A stretch of DNA of 64,000 nt from the NCBI GenBank assembly GCA_030427705.1, contig JAUIBR010000023.1:41270-105269 (forward strand). Direction: 5' to 3'. Position numbers and translations under genes: made by a program. Under the pieces are notes generated by a model. That model made no database searches and was not told where the DNA came from. It worked only from the letters and a program-made list of their open reading frames with translations. Below are positions 8,352-16,301 of this stretch, one piece after another. Source of the stretch: a bacterium. Lineage in GTDB: Bacteria; Myxococcota_A; Bradymonadia; Bradymonadales; Bradymonadaceae. How positions within the stretch are numbered: position 1 is the stretch's first letter; each line of letters starts with the position of its first letter.

Positions 8352-8669
8352 ATGGCAACCATTGGAGCCGGAATCGTCGTCAATGGACGGATGACGGGCG
8401 ACGAAGAAGTCGCGGTTTTTGGTCGTGTTGAGGGCAATATCGCGCTCTCCAACCGCCTGATTGTGGAAGAAGGCGGAACGGTCGTCGCCGACGTAGAAGC
8501 CGAAGCGATCTCCATCCACGGTGAGCTTAACGGCAACGTCGTCGCGCAAGATGTGGTCACGCTCCACTCAGGCTGCGTCGTCACCGGAAACCTGCGGGCA
8601 CCCCGTGTGCTCATCGAGGAAGGCGCACGTTTCAAAGGCAATATTGATATGGATGTCGACCTCGGATAG
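8352..8669 (+). CDS. Bactofilin (first of three)
   Basis: 105 residues, essentially a bare bactofilin core: repeated short beta-strand turns (VVNGRMTGDEEVAVFGRVEG, GELNGNVVAQDVVTL, GCVVTGNLRAPRVLIEEGA) that form the right-handed beta-helix which self-assembles into nucleotide-independent filaments. The conserved GARFKGNIDM motif closes the domain. No terminal extension, unlike many membrane-binding bactofilins. AAGGAT seven bases before the ATG. Start of a plus-strand run of three bactofilins then pyrE and a hydrolase. Confidence 0.92.
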   Translation: MATIGAGIVVNGRMTGDEEVAVFGRVEGNIALSNRLIVEEGGTVVADVEAEAISIHGELNGNVVAQDVVTLHSGCVVTGNLRAPRVLIEEGARFKGNIDMDVDLG

Positions 8670-8689
8670 GCGACACGAAGGAGATACTC

Positions 8690-9007
8690 ATGGCAGAAAC
8701 AACGATCGGAAAGAGCATCACCATCGATGGCGAAATCTCAGGCGACGAGCCAGTGATCGTCGAGGGTACCGTCAAGGGCAAGATTACGCTGGAATCGAGC
8801 GTCACTGTCGCAGCCGGTGCAGTCGTCGAGGCAGACGTTCAATCCGCTGAGATCGAAATCAGCGGCAATGTTACGGGCAACGTCTCGGCTGCAGAACGCG
8901 TCGAAATCACGAACGATGGACGCATGGTCGGCGACATCAAAGCCCCACGAATCCTCATCGCCGACGGCGCCGGATTCAAAGGTCATATTGACATGGACGT
9001 GGACTAA
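8690..9007 (+). CDS. Bactofilin (second of three)
   Basis: 105 residues, again a bare core: TIDGEISGDEPVIVEGTVKG, SGNVTGNVSAAERVEI, GDIKAPRILIADGAGFKGHI. Equal length to its neighbour and clearly a paralogue. AAGGAG with six to seven bases before the ATG. 20 bp after the first bactofilin and 3 bp before the third, so one transcript is likely. Tandem bactofilin operons exist in Myxococcus (bacNOP), where they form pole-associated scaffolds that position the ParABS machinery; whether this set is orthologous is unknown. Confidence 0.92.
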   Translation: MAETTIGKSITIDGEISGDEPVIVEGTVKGKITLESSVTVAAGAVVEADVQSAEIEISGNVTGNVSAAERVEITNDGRMVGDIKAPRILIADGAGFKGHIDMDVD

Positions 9008-9010
9008 CCT

Positions 9011-9610
9011 ATGGCAACCACCACGATTGGATCAGATACGCTCGTTGAAGGCCGCATCGAAGGCGACGAGGACGTCGTCGTTGAAGGCCGTGTGGTCGGC
9101 GCAATTTCATTGTCGGAATCACTTGTCGTCTCGAAAGGCGGTTATGTGAACGGAGACATCGAAGCATCCACGGTTATCGTGGAAGGCGCTGTCGAAGGAA
9201 CCATCAAGGCGAATGAACTTTTGCACCTCGCTGATTCGGCTCGCGTGCGCGCAAACGTTGCAGCACCGGCGATCCGAATGGACGACGGTGCAGCGTTGTC
9301 AGGTGAGGTCGACATGGACCTCAGCGCAGTGCCAAAAGCACGCAGCACCTCGACTCCAGCGCAGAGCAGCTCTAGTAGCTCAAGCGCTTCCAGTTCGAGC
9401 AGCGCGAAGAGCGCACCAGCCGCCAAAGCTAAAAATTCATCCGGCTCGGGCTCGACGACGACCACGACCGTGGTTGAAGAAACTGAGGCGATGGACCAGG
9501 ACGACCTTGAGGGCCTCACCGTGCGCGAACTTCGTGACCGCCTTAAGGACCTCGACCTGCCCATCAAAGGCACCAAAGCGGAATTGGTCCGTCGGCTCGC
9601 CGAGGCCTAA
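9011..9610 (+). CDS. Bactofilin fused to a C-terminal SAP domain (third of three)
   Basis: 199 residues. The bactofilin core occupies about 1-105 (LVEGRIEGDEDVVVEGRVVG to GAALSGEVDMDL). Then comes a Ser/Ala/Lys/Thr-rich flexible linker (about 108-160) and a C-terminal ~35-residue SAP motif: LEGLTVRELRDRLKDLDLP followed by IKGTKAELVRRL. SAP motifs bind DNA (or RNA) in nuclear scaffold and DNA-repair proteins, so this member may tether bactofilin filaments to nucleic acid. ATG lies 3 bp after the previous stop with no visible RBS, consistent with translational coupling. SAP assignment is by motif reading. Confidence 0.85.
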   Translation: MATTTIGSDTLVEGRIEGDEDVVVEGRVVGAISLSESLVVSKGGYVNGDIEASTVIVEGAVEGTIKANELLHLADSARVRANVAAPAIRMDDGAALSGEVDMDLSAVPKARSTSTPAQSSSSSSSASSSSSAKSAPAAKAKNSSGSGSTTTTTVVEETEAMDQDDLEGLTVRELRDRLKDLDLPIKGTKAELVRRLAEA

Positions 9611-9613
9611 TCT

Positions 9614-10156
9614 GTGTCACATCTCTTCGAAATCCTCGCCGAACGCTCCGTGAAGTTTGGTGACTTCACGCTGGCAAGTGGCGCCAAGAGCGATGTCTAC
9701 ATCGACGTCCGTGCGACTAGCCTTGCAGGTGACGGAGCAACGCTCATTGGCGAAGCCTTCTGGGCACGCATGAGGGACCACCACCCAAGTGTCCGAGGCG
9801 TGTCTGGCCTGACCTTGGGCGCAGACCCACTCGTTACCGCAACGGCGATCGCCGCCCATCATGATGGTGAGTGGCTGGACGCGATTATCGTGCGCAAAGA
9901 AGCTAAGGGCCATGGCACCGCGAAACGCATCGAATCGCCCGGCCGAGTGGCAAGCGGAGATGAGGTTGTCGTCGTCGACGACGTCATCACGTCGGGCGGC
10001 TCTACCTTGAAAGCCGTTGTGGCCTTGCGCGAGGCGGGCTTCACCGTCAATCACGCGCTCTGCGTCGTTGACCGCCAAGCTGGTGGTGCCGAGAACCTTC
10101 AGGCGGAAGGCATCACACTTCACGCACTCTACACACTCGCCGACTTCCGAGAGTAG
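9614..10156 (+). CDS. pyrE: Orotate phosphoribosyltransferase
   Basis: 180 residues. Converts orotate and PRPP to OMP in pyrimidine biosynthesis. The PRPP-binding motif VVVVDDVITSGGSTLKAV near residues 117-134 and the KEAKGHGT loop are intact; the N-terminus FGDFTLASGAKSDVYIDVR is typical. Starts at GTG 9614, three bases after the bactofilin stop; no ATG is available nearby. Genomically attached to the bactofilin operon but functionally unrelated as far as can be seen. Confidence 0.92.
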   Translation: MSHLFEILAERSVKFGDFTLASGAKSDVYIDVRATSLAGDGATLIGEAFWARMRDHHPSVRGVSGLTLGADPLVTATAIAAHHDGEWLDAIIVRKEAKGHGTAKRIESPGRVASGDEVVVVDDVITSGGSTLKAVVALREAGFTVNHALCVVDRQAGGAENLQAEGITLHALYTLADFRE

Positions 10157-10157
10157 T

Positions 10158-11033
10158 ATGGACCGTTCGGGGTATTGTACCGCTCGGGATGGAACCGAAA
10201 TCTGGTGGGGTGTCGTCGGCAGCGGTCCTGCCCTGGTCTTGTGCGACGGATTTGCATGTGATGGCTTTATCTGGCCTTACGTCGTCGACGAGTTCCTGCC
10301 GGACTTCACCATCATTCGCTGGCACTACCGAGGACATGGAAACTCCCAAGAGCCCAAGTCGCCCGATGCGGTGGACGTGGAGGACCTCTGCTACGACTTG
10401 CGGGCAGTCCTGGACCACCTTCACATCGAAAACGCAGTGCTAGCTGGGCACTCGATGGGCTGCCAGGTCATACTCCAGTATTTTGGGCTGTTTCCCGAAC
10501 AAGTTAACGGCTTGATTCCTATCTGCGGGACTTACAAACGGCCGTTGGAGACGTTCCACAACAACGACATGTTGCAGCAGCTTTTGCCATACATCGACAT
10601 GGCGGTGGGCCTGGCGCCCGATGCGCTTCAAGTCCTCTGGTCAACGCTGACTCCATCACGAATCAGCTACCTTGTCGCGGCAGGAACATCCGAGATCAAT
10701 GGCACCCTGGTTCGACGTCAGGACTTCCAGCCGTACCTGGAACACGTCGCCGAGATGAACCTGCAGGTGTATGTGCGGATTCTAAAGTCCATCTCCGAAC
10801 ACAGCGCCGAGGACATCCTGCCAAACATCGATGTCCCCACGTATATCATTGCGGCCGAACACGACACATTCACGCCGTTGAGCCGCTCAGAAGAGATGCA
10901 CGCGCTGATCCCTGACAGCCAATTCTTGGTCATCCCAAGCGGAACGCACATCGGCCCTATCGAGCTGCCAGAGCTCGTAAACACGGCGATTGAGCGATTT
11001 TTGAAGAATAGCCAGTTATGGCCGGTTGATTAG
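10158..11033 (+). CDS. Alpha/beta hydrolase
   Basis: 291 residues. ATG 10158 is one base after the pyrE stop; an upstream extension in this frame lies inside pyrE and is not used. Fold markers: WHYRGHGNS (oxyanion-loop region), nucleophile elbow GHSMGCQ, acid AAEHDTFT and catalytic His in SGTHIG. The triad is complete. Similar to esterases/acyltransferase-type or proline-iminopeptidase-like hydrolases; substrate unknown. Likely co-transcribed with pyrE. The stop overlaps the convergent FHA gene by 4 bp. Confidence 0.88.
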   Translation: MDRSGYCTARDGTEIWWGVVGSGPALVLCDGFACDGFIWPYVVDEFLPDFTIIRWHYRGHGNSQEPKSPDAVDVEDLCYDLRAVLDHLHIENAVLAGHSMGCQVILQYFGLFPEQVNGLIPICGTYKRPLETFHNNDMLQQLLPYIDMAVGLAPDALQVLWSTLTPSRISYLVAAGTSEINGTLVRRQDFQPYLEHVAEMNLQVYVRILKSISEHSAEDILPNIDVPTYIIAAEHDTFTPLSRSEEMHALIPDSQFLVIPSGTHIGPIELPELVNTAIERFLKNSQLWPVD

Positions 11034-11965
11034 GCAGCGACGAGCTTAAACAGCTGTTGTCCCATCAGGATCAGGTCGCCCTCTGCGAGCGGCTGGTCTT
11101 CCCGAATACGGACATACGTACCGTTGCTGCTGCCGAGGTCTTTGAGGAATACTTTGCCCTCGACCTTCGCAATGCGTGCATGGCGTCCGGAGACGAACCC
11201 ATCATCGCGGAACAAGATGTCGCCAACTTCGCGCCCGATCGCAACTTCGTCCGCCTTTAGCACAAACGCGCGGCTTTCCAGATCGGGACCACTGACCAGA
11301 CTGAGTCGGCCCCAGTATCCATTATCAGGGCTACCGCCGGTGAGCGTCTCATTAGCCTTTGCAATCAGCGGCGCGACGCTCTGCATGAGTTGGAAATGGA
11401 GAAGTTCCTGACCAAGCCGGATGAAATCGCCGTCCTGAAGCTCACGTTCACCACGGATACGAATGAACACGCCGTTCAGGCTGCTGTTGTCGCGGATGAC
11501 GAAGTTTCCGTCAGTCGAAGACAACGTCGCATGCAGTGGCGAAAGGAATGGATCTCCGGATAGCACCTCATGTGTGCTGTCACGACCCAACCCAACGTCG
11601 CCCGACGAAATCGGAATACGTGCGCCTTCGCTGCCATCGGGCTTAATGACGACCAGATAGGCAACCGGGGCGCCACCCTGCGGCTGCGCCTGAGGGGGTG
11701 GCGCCTGGGGCGCCGGCTCAGGAGCCGCGGGTTGAACTGGAGCAGTCGGCCCACTAGGAGCCTGTGCGGCCGCCGCAATAGGACCTCCGCATGAACCACA
11801 AAACTTAAAATTGCTGGGAGCTTGTGCACCGCAGTGCGGGCACGAAATCATCTTTACTTCCGGCTCAGGAGCCGGAGCTGAAGCCTGAGGCAACACCGTG
11901 CCGCAGCCCAAACAATACTTATAGTGGTCTTCGTTTTCTCTTCCACAGTTTGTGCAGACGATCAC
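11030..11965 (-). CDS. Double zinc-ribbon, double FHA-domain protein
   Basis: 311 residues from GTG 11965, chosen because GGAGG lies seven bases upstream; a longer frame to 12028 lacks an RBS. Two zinc ribbons at the N-terminus (CTNCGRENEDHYKYCLGCGT and CPHCG...CGSCGG), a Pro/Ala/Gln linker, then two FHA domains: one with GLGRD...SPLHATL...NSSLNG, a second with AIGRE...SGRHARI...LGSSNGTYV. FHA domains bind phosphothreonine, so this is a likely adaptor for Hanks-type kinases such as that at 16302. No enzymatic domain. Confidence 0.88.
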   Translation of the reverse strand: MIVCTNCGRENEDHYKYCLGCGTVLPQASAPAPEPEVKMISCPHCGAQAPSNFKFCGSCGGPIAAAAQAPSGPTAPVQPAAPEPAPQAPPPQAQPQGGAPVAYLVVIKPDGSEGARIPISSGDVGLGRDSTHEVLSGDPFLSPLHATLSSTDGNFVIRDNSSLNGVFIRIRGERELQDGDFIRLGQELLHFQLMQSVAPLIAKANETLTGGSPDNGYWGRLSLVSGPDLESRAFVLKADEVAIGREVGDILFRDDGFVSGRHARIAKVEGKVFLKDLGSSNGTYVRIREDQPLAEGDLILMGQQLFKLVAA

Positions 11966-12078
11966 GCGACATCCTCCAGCAACCAGAAAAGTCTCCGATT
12001 GTGTATCAGTCACCAAGGGATCTGGCAACTTAGACTATGCCATATGGAGACATTGACATGGGCTGACCAGACCGCTAG

Positions 12079-12828
12079 ATGACCTGCATGATGCGCCTTG
12101 AACACAAACTCTTCTTCTTGATTGTCGCCACCTTCTTGGCCGGTTGCGCCACGCCGAATCCAGTAGGTGTTCGTGCGAAATTCGACGACACGAAAGTCCG
12201 GTCGGTCACCGTTTTTCCCGCCTACAGTCTTGCTTCGTTTGGACTGTCGGCTTCGGAGTCGGCATACGTTGGGCGGGTCTATACCGAGGCGATGGTCGAG
12301 TGGGCTCATGGCGCAGGGCTTCAAGTCGTCACGTTGGACGAACTCAAAGCGAACCTTGGAGACAAAGCGAAGCAGTCGATTAACGACGGGTACCCACCGA
12401 CCCTACCGCTTGATCGAGCCTTTGAACCTAAGGAGGTCGAGTTCATTGGGGCGGAAGTCGAAATGGTCCAGAAATTAAGCGAGCTTCAGGCTTTGCCAAC
12501 CGACGCGATCCTGGTGGGCGAAATCGTGTATCAGACCGAGGGGCGCTGCGAAGAGCCAGCGACCGAGCACTCCGACCGCGCGTGGGTCGACGGTCAACAG
12601 GAAATGGAAGACTGTCTGGTGAGCCACTTCCAAGCGAAGCTAGTGCACATTCCCAGCGGGGAGACGATCTGGCACAACCGTGCGCTATTGGAGCGCCGCG
12701 CGATCGCGTCCCCCGAGACACGACTCCGTACGATCAAGCAAGCCGTCGCGATGACCCTTCAAGGAGCCGGTGGCGCGACCTCTGTGCTTGGAACCGCGGC
12801 TAAGCAATCGGTTGCGACCCGACCTTAA
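12079..12828 (+). CDS. Lipoprotein, unknown family
   Basis: Up to 249 residues with lipobox LAGC (LIVATFLAGCATPNP). Starts at 12079, 12088 or 12091 are all possible; no clear RBS decides. The body has alpha/beta character (VRSVTVFPAYSLASF, ATDAILVGEIVYQTEG, FQAKLVHIPSGETIWHNRA), reminiscent of outer-membrane lipoproteins of the GNA1162/CsgG/LpoB type, in which the phrase about VDxxSGExIW occurs. That similarity is inference. The 3' end overlaps the convergent sctV by 29 bp. Confidence 0.75.
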   Translation: MTCMMRLEHKLFFLIVATFLAGCATPNPVGVRAKFDDTKVRSVTVFPAYSLASFGLSASESAYVGRVYTEAMVEWAHGAGLQVVTLDELKANLGDKAKQSINDGYPPTLPLDRAFEPKEVEFIGAEVEMVQKLSELQALPTDAILVGEIVYQTEGRCEEPATEHSDRAWVDGQQEMEDCLVSHFQAKLVHIPSGETIWHNRALLERRAIASPETRLRTIKQAVAMTLQGAGGATSVLGTAAKQSVATRP

Positions 12829-14872
12829 TCGTACCCATTGGCTGCACCACCGCGGTGGGCTCCAACTCTTGATACGCCATCACAGCGACGTCTGGCATTT
12901 CTAACTCCACCAGCCGTTTTACATAGCGACGCACACTCTGGTCCGTCAGGACAACGGGCAAACGACCGGCACGCAGGTCTTCGGTGACGTTTGATTTGAC
13001 CGCCATCATGATTTCGGACGAGACCGACGGTGGCATCGATAGGAAGTTCCCGGATTCGGTCACGCGAATCGACCCGGCAACCATGTCTTCGATCTCTCGA
13101 TCGAGCACATAGGCAACGCTTCCCGGTTCCGTAAGTCGATGCGTTAGATATGCCGATAGCCCCTCTCGCACGCGCTCCGTAAGTTCTACCGCGTCACGAT
13201 ACTCCGGATTGGATGCAATGACGCCCAGGATGGCTTTCATGTTCCGAATCGACACGCCTTCGGCGACCAGACGACGAAGCACTTCAGTCAAATCCACAAC
13301 GGAAATCACCTTCGGCACAACCTCTTGAACCACGGCAGGGAAGCGGGTCTCAAGCTGATTCAGCAGGTTCTGAACGTCTTGTACGCCCACGAACTTCTGC
13401 GCATTTGCTTTGATGCCAGCGGTCAAATGAATCAAGCTGTAGCCTGCGAAATCCCAAGTCCGAAACCCAGCAGAATCCAGTGATTCAGCGTGTCTCTCAT
13501 CCACCCACGACGCCGGTTTGCGGTTTACGGGGTGCGTGGTCAATTCGCCGACTGCGAACGCTTCTATCGCATCGGGGGCAGCGGCGACGAAACGCTTGCC
13601 TGCCTCAAACTCAAATGATGAAACTGGTAACTCATCGATAGAGATTCGGCCCTTGTTGGCACCTACCCCACGTGCGTCTGTCCGAATTCGCACGGCCGGA
13701 ACCTTGACCCCCAATTCCAGGAAGACCCCCTCGCGCATTGCACCGAGAGCGCCTTGCAGCCACTGCGCCCGCTCCGGGGGAAGCATGCTCCCCTGCCCTA
13801 GTTCCAGCGTGATCGGTGTGACCATCGGTACCATGGTCTTTGCCTGCCGTTCGCTACTGCTCACCTCCGCCTTCACCACTTCCAACTCGGGCTCTTCAAC
13901 GACATCGGGCTGAAGCAGCCGATAAGCGACAAACCCTAGAATCACGCCCATCGATACGAACGGAATCGTGGGGAGGCCTGGGATGATGCCCAACAGCACC
14001 AACAAACCTCCCGTTATCGCCAACGCCTTTGGGTGCGCAATGACCTGCCCGACGATGTCGCCGCCAAGGTGGCCCGAGTCATCCGACGCAACACGCGTCA
14101 CAATGATGCCCGCCGTCATCGCGATCAGGAGCGCCGGGATCTGGCTGACCAAGCCATCGCCGATCGTCAACAGGGTGTAGACCGACGCGGCCTCCGCGGG
14201 TGCCATGTCGAGTTGGAGGACCCCAACAACCATGCCAGCCACGATATTGATCCCGGTGATGATCATCCCGGCGATCGCATCCCCCTTGACGAACTTCATC
14301 GCGCCATCCATCGCACCGTACAGCTGGCTTTCCTGCTGAAGCATGGACCGCTTTCTTCGGGCCTCTTCAAGGTCGAACGCACCCGCCCTCAGATCGGCAT
14401 CGATGGCCATCTGCCGCCCAGGCATCGCATCCAACGTAAAACGCGCCGCAACCTCTGAGACACGCTCTGAACCCTTGGCGATAACCAAAAACTGAATGAT
14501 GGTCAGGATGAGGAAGATCACCGCTCCCACCACATAGTTCCCCTGAACAACGAAATTACCGAAGGCGTCAATAACCGACCCGGCATCCGCCTGGAGCAAA
14601 ATCAAGCGCGTCGAAGACACGTTGAGCGCCAACCGAAACAGTGTCGTCAGCAACAAAATGGAGGGAAACGACGCGAGCTTAATCGCGTTAGGAATGTACA
14701 AACTCACCATCAACAACGTGACGGCAAACGCAATATTGGTGGCCAGCAAGATGTCCAGCAAGCCCGTAGGCAGCGGGACGATCATCATCCCGACGACGCC
14801 GACGACCACAAACGCTAGGGCGATGTCGCTATGTTTACGAAAGCGAGCAGCGAAGCTGTTTGAGCTGTTCAT
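12800..14872 (-). CDS. sctV: Type III secretion export gate protein SctV/FlhA family
   Basis: 690 residues, full length. Eight-helix membrane domain in the first ~330 residues (VVVGVVGMMIVPLPTGLLD, RLALNVSSTRLIL, FVVQGNYVVG) with the conserved FHIPEP-like cytoplasmic loop region MPGRQMAIDADLRAGAFDLE, then the large soluble domain forming the nonameric ring. This is the proton-linked export gate of injectisomes and flagella. No other type III or flagellar gene is in the window, so it stands alone between lipoprotein genes. SctV rather than FlhA is a judgement from overall appearance. GGGGGA precedes the ATG. Confidence 0.88.
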   Translation of the reverse strand: MNSSNSFAARFRKHSDIALAFVVVGVVGMMIVPLPTGLLDILLATNIAFAVTLLMVSLYIPNAIKLASFPSILLLTTLFRLALNVSSTRLILLQADAGSVIDAFGNFVVQGNYVVGAVIFLILTIIQFLVIAKGSERVSEVAARFTLDAMPGRQMAIDADLRAGAFDLEEARRKRSMLQQESQLYGAMDGAMKFVKGDAIAGMIITGINIVAGMVVGVLQLDMAPAEAASVYTLLTIGDGLVSQIPALLIAMTAGIIVTRVASDDSGHLGGDIVGQVIAHPKALAITGGLLVLLGIIPGLPTIPFVSMGVILGFVAYRLLQPDVVEEPELEVVKAEVSSSERQAKTMVPMVTPITLELGQGSMLPPERAQWLQGALGAMREGVFLELGVKVPAVRIRTDARGVGANKGRISIDELPVSSFEFEAGKRFVAAAPDAIEAFAVGELTTHPVNRKPASWVDERHAESLDSAGFRTWDFAGYSLIHLTAGIKANAQKFVGVQDVQNLLNQLETRFPAVVQEVVPKVISVVDLTEVLRRLVAEGVSIRNMKAILGVIASNPEYRDAVELTERVREGLSAYLTHRLTEPGSVAYVLDREIEDMVAGSIRVTESGNFLSMPPSVSSEIMMAVKSNVTEDLRAGRLPVVLTDQSVRRYVKRLVELEMPDVAVMAYQELEPTAVVQPMGTIKVGSQPIA

Positions 14873-14960
14873 GAATCCCCCAATTCAGTTTGGGCAAAAA
14901 GCAGTGAGTGTGTTCGACTTATGAACCAAACTCACTTCGCCTGCAAGGTCAATTCAGCGC

Positions 14961-16154
14961 CTAAGGCAACACGCAGAACGTGTCGATGCCATCCGTCTGA
15001 CAGGTTCCACCACTCTCGAGACAAATCTCGGTAAGCGTTGGTGCTCCGACCTGTCCGCCAAGCGGCGTGTTACCACACGCCGGATCGCAACGACCTGCCG
15101 TGCAGCGGCCACTCGCGCCGCAATCGTTATCACTGGTGCATGATGGCAAGCAGCTACCCAAGAACTCCAGCGTACCCATGGTCGAGCCTGGCTTGAACCC
15201 AATGGGTTGGCAGGCGTAGCCCCCACGGCAGCCGCCGTCGCATGATGCGCGGCAGAAAGCCAATTCGCCGCCCTGCTGGTCATCTACAATCGTGCAAACG
15301 CCACCGCCACAAGCTTCCGATTCGTAGGCAAATGGCGCCGTAATGTCCTGTGGAATGGGGCATGGTTCAGCGATGCAGTAACCGTTCGTGAAGCCAGTGG
15401 CGTTTCCGTCCATATCCGTGTCTGGAATGCAGAAACCATCAAGAGCGCCGCCATTGCAGTCCGAATCTTGGGCGCATGCACCACCAAGGTTCGTTGGGGT
15501 CGCGCAACCGCACTCTTGCGTCAAACCAAACTCGCCACATCGCAAGGTCGACAGGTCATCACAGGTCTGGGTGACAAACTGTTCCAGCGCCGCTCGGAAG
15601 TTCGGGTTCGACGCGGCGTCCTGAGCGCAGGTCGTTCCGCCCGCAGGACCGTTCAGGCACTGCGTGCGAATGCTGTCGAGCGTCGTGCGGTCCGTCGCAT
15701 CCAACGTGCAGTTGTTCGTAATGCACGACCCGTACAACAAGTCACACGCCTGCTCGCAAAGTTGCGTCGCAGTCGCATTGTTGGTCGAGTTGTTCGAATT
15801 GGTGTTGTTGTTGGTCGTGTTGTTGTTCGTGTTGTTGGTGTTATTGACGTTGTTCAAGTTATTAACATTGTTCATGTTATTAACATTGTTGACGTTGTTC
15901 ACGTTGTTGACGTTGTTCGCGTTGTTCATCGCCTCCAGATTGAGGCAAATTCCCTCAAAACACGTGAATCCCACAGCACAAACCCCTGCCTGACACTGGT
16001 CGAAGCATTTGGTCTCACCCAACGCCGTTGCATACTGTTGATTCGCGTCACAACGCGAAGACTTCTCGCTGTCACCACAAGCGACAACCAAAAGCGTTAC
16101 GGCCAGAAGACCACAGAGTAAGCCCAAAACTCGGGGGGAGGTCACGTTCGTCAT
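14961..16154 (-). CDS. Cys-rich lipoprotein with Asn-rich NNV repeat
   Basis: 397 residues from ATG 16154, which gives a compact signal (VLGLLCGLLAVTLLVVAC); an ATG at 16175 is the alternative. A small Cys-rich module precedes an Asn-rich low-complexity spacer (NNVNNVNN-type) and then a long Cys-rich region with repeated DSDCNGG, SDNDCGASGRC and GGVCTIVDD patterns, like the disulfide-rich modules of myxobacterial surface proteins. Probably displayed on the outer membrane with the Asn tract as a stalk. No enzymatic motif. Follows the kinase gene on the same strand after 147 bp. Confidence 0.8.
   Translation of the reverse strand: MTNVTSPRVLGLLCGLLAVTLLVVACGDSEKSSRCDANQQYATALGETKCFDQCQAGVCAVGFTCFEGICLNLEAMNNANNVNNVNNVNNVNNMNNVNNLNNVNNTNNTNNNTTNNNTNSNNSTNNATATQLCEQACDLLYGSCITNNCTLDATDRTTLDSIRTQCLNGPAGGTTCAQDAASNPNFRAALEQFVTQTCDDLSTLRCGEFGLTQECGCATPTNLGGACAQDSDCNGGALDGFCIPDTDMDGNATGFTNGYCIAEPCPIPQDITAPFAYESEACGGGVCTIVDDQQGGELAFCRASCDGGCRGGYACQPIGFKPGSTMGTLEFLGSCLPSCTSDNDCGASGRCTAGRCDPACGNTPLGGQVGAPTLTEICLESGGTCQTDGIDTFCVLP
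15777..15926 (-). repeat. Asn-codon microsatellite-like tract
   Basis: About 50 codons dominated by AAC/AAT in a 9-bp period (Asn-Asn-Val), grading into Asn/Thr/Ser. On the plus strand it reads as a Leu/Val-rich open frame, which is an artefact. Prone to slippage, so length may vary between strains. Confidence 0.85.
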
Positions 16155-16301
16155 CCAACAACCCACTAGTGACATGGCGGCTCGACACCGCCATTAAACA
16201 TACGTAGACAAAAATCCTACATGTAGGACACAGGCCTAAACTCTAGCGTTCCCCAATTTCATGTCAAGCGGTGGCTTATCCGGCGACGGTGATTGGTTCG
16301 C

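Noticed and set aside
15777..15926. Possible CRISPR or tandem repeat array
   Set aside because: The period is 9 bp, inside a coding frame, with no spacers of unique sequence.
15664..15993. Leu/Val-rich plus-strand frame opposite the Asn-rich lipoprotein
   Set aside because: It is the complement of the Asn-Asn-Val codon repeat (AAC/GTT), with no RBS; the minus-strand frame is the real gene.
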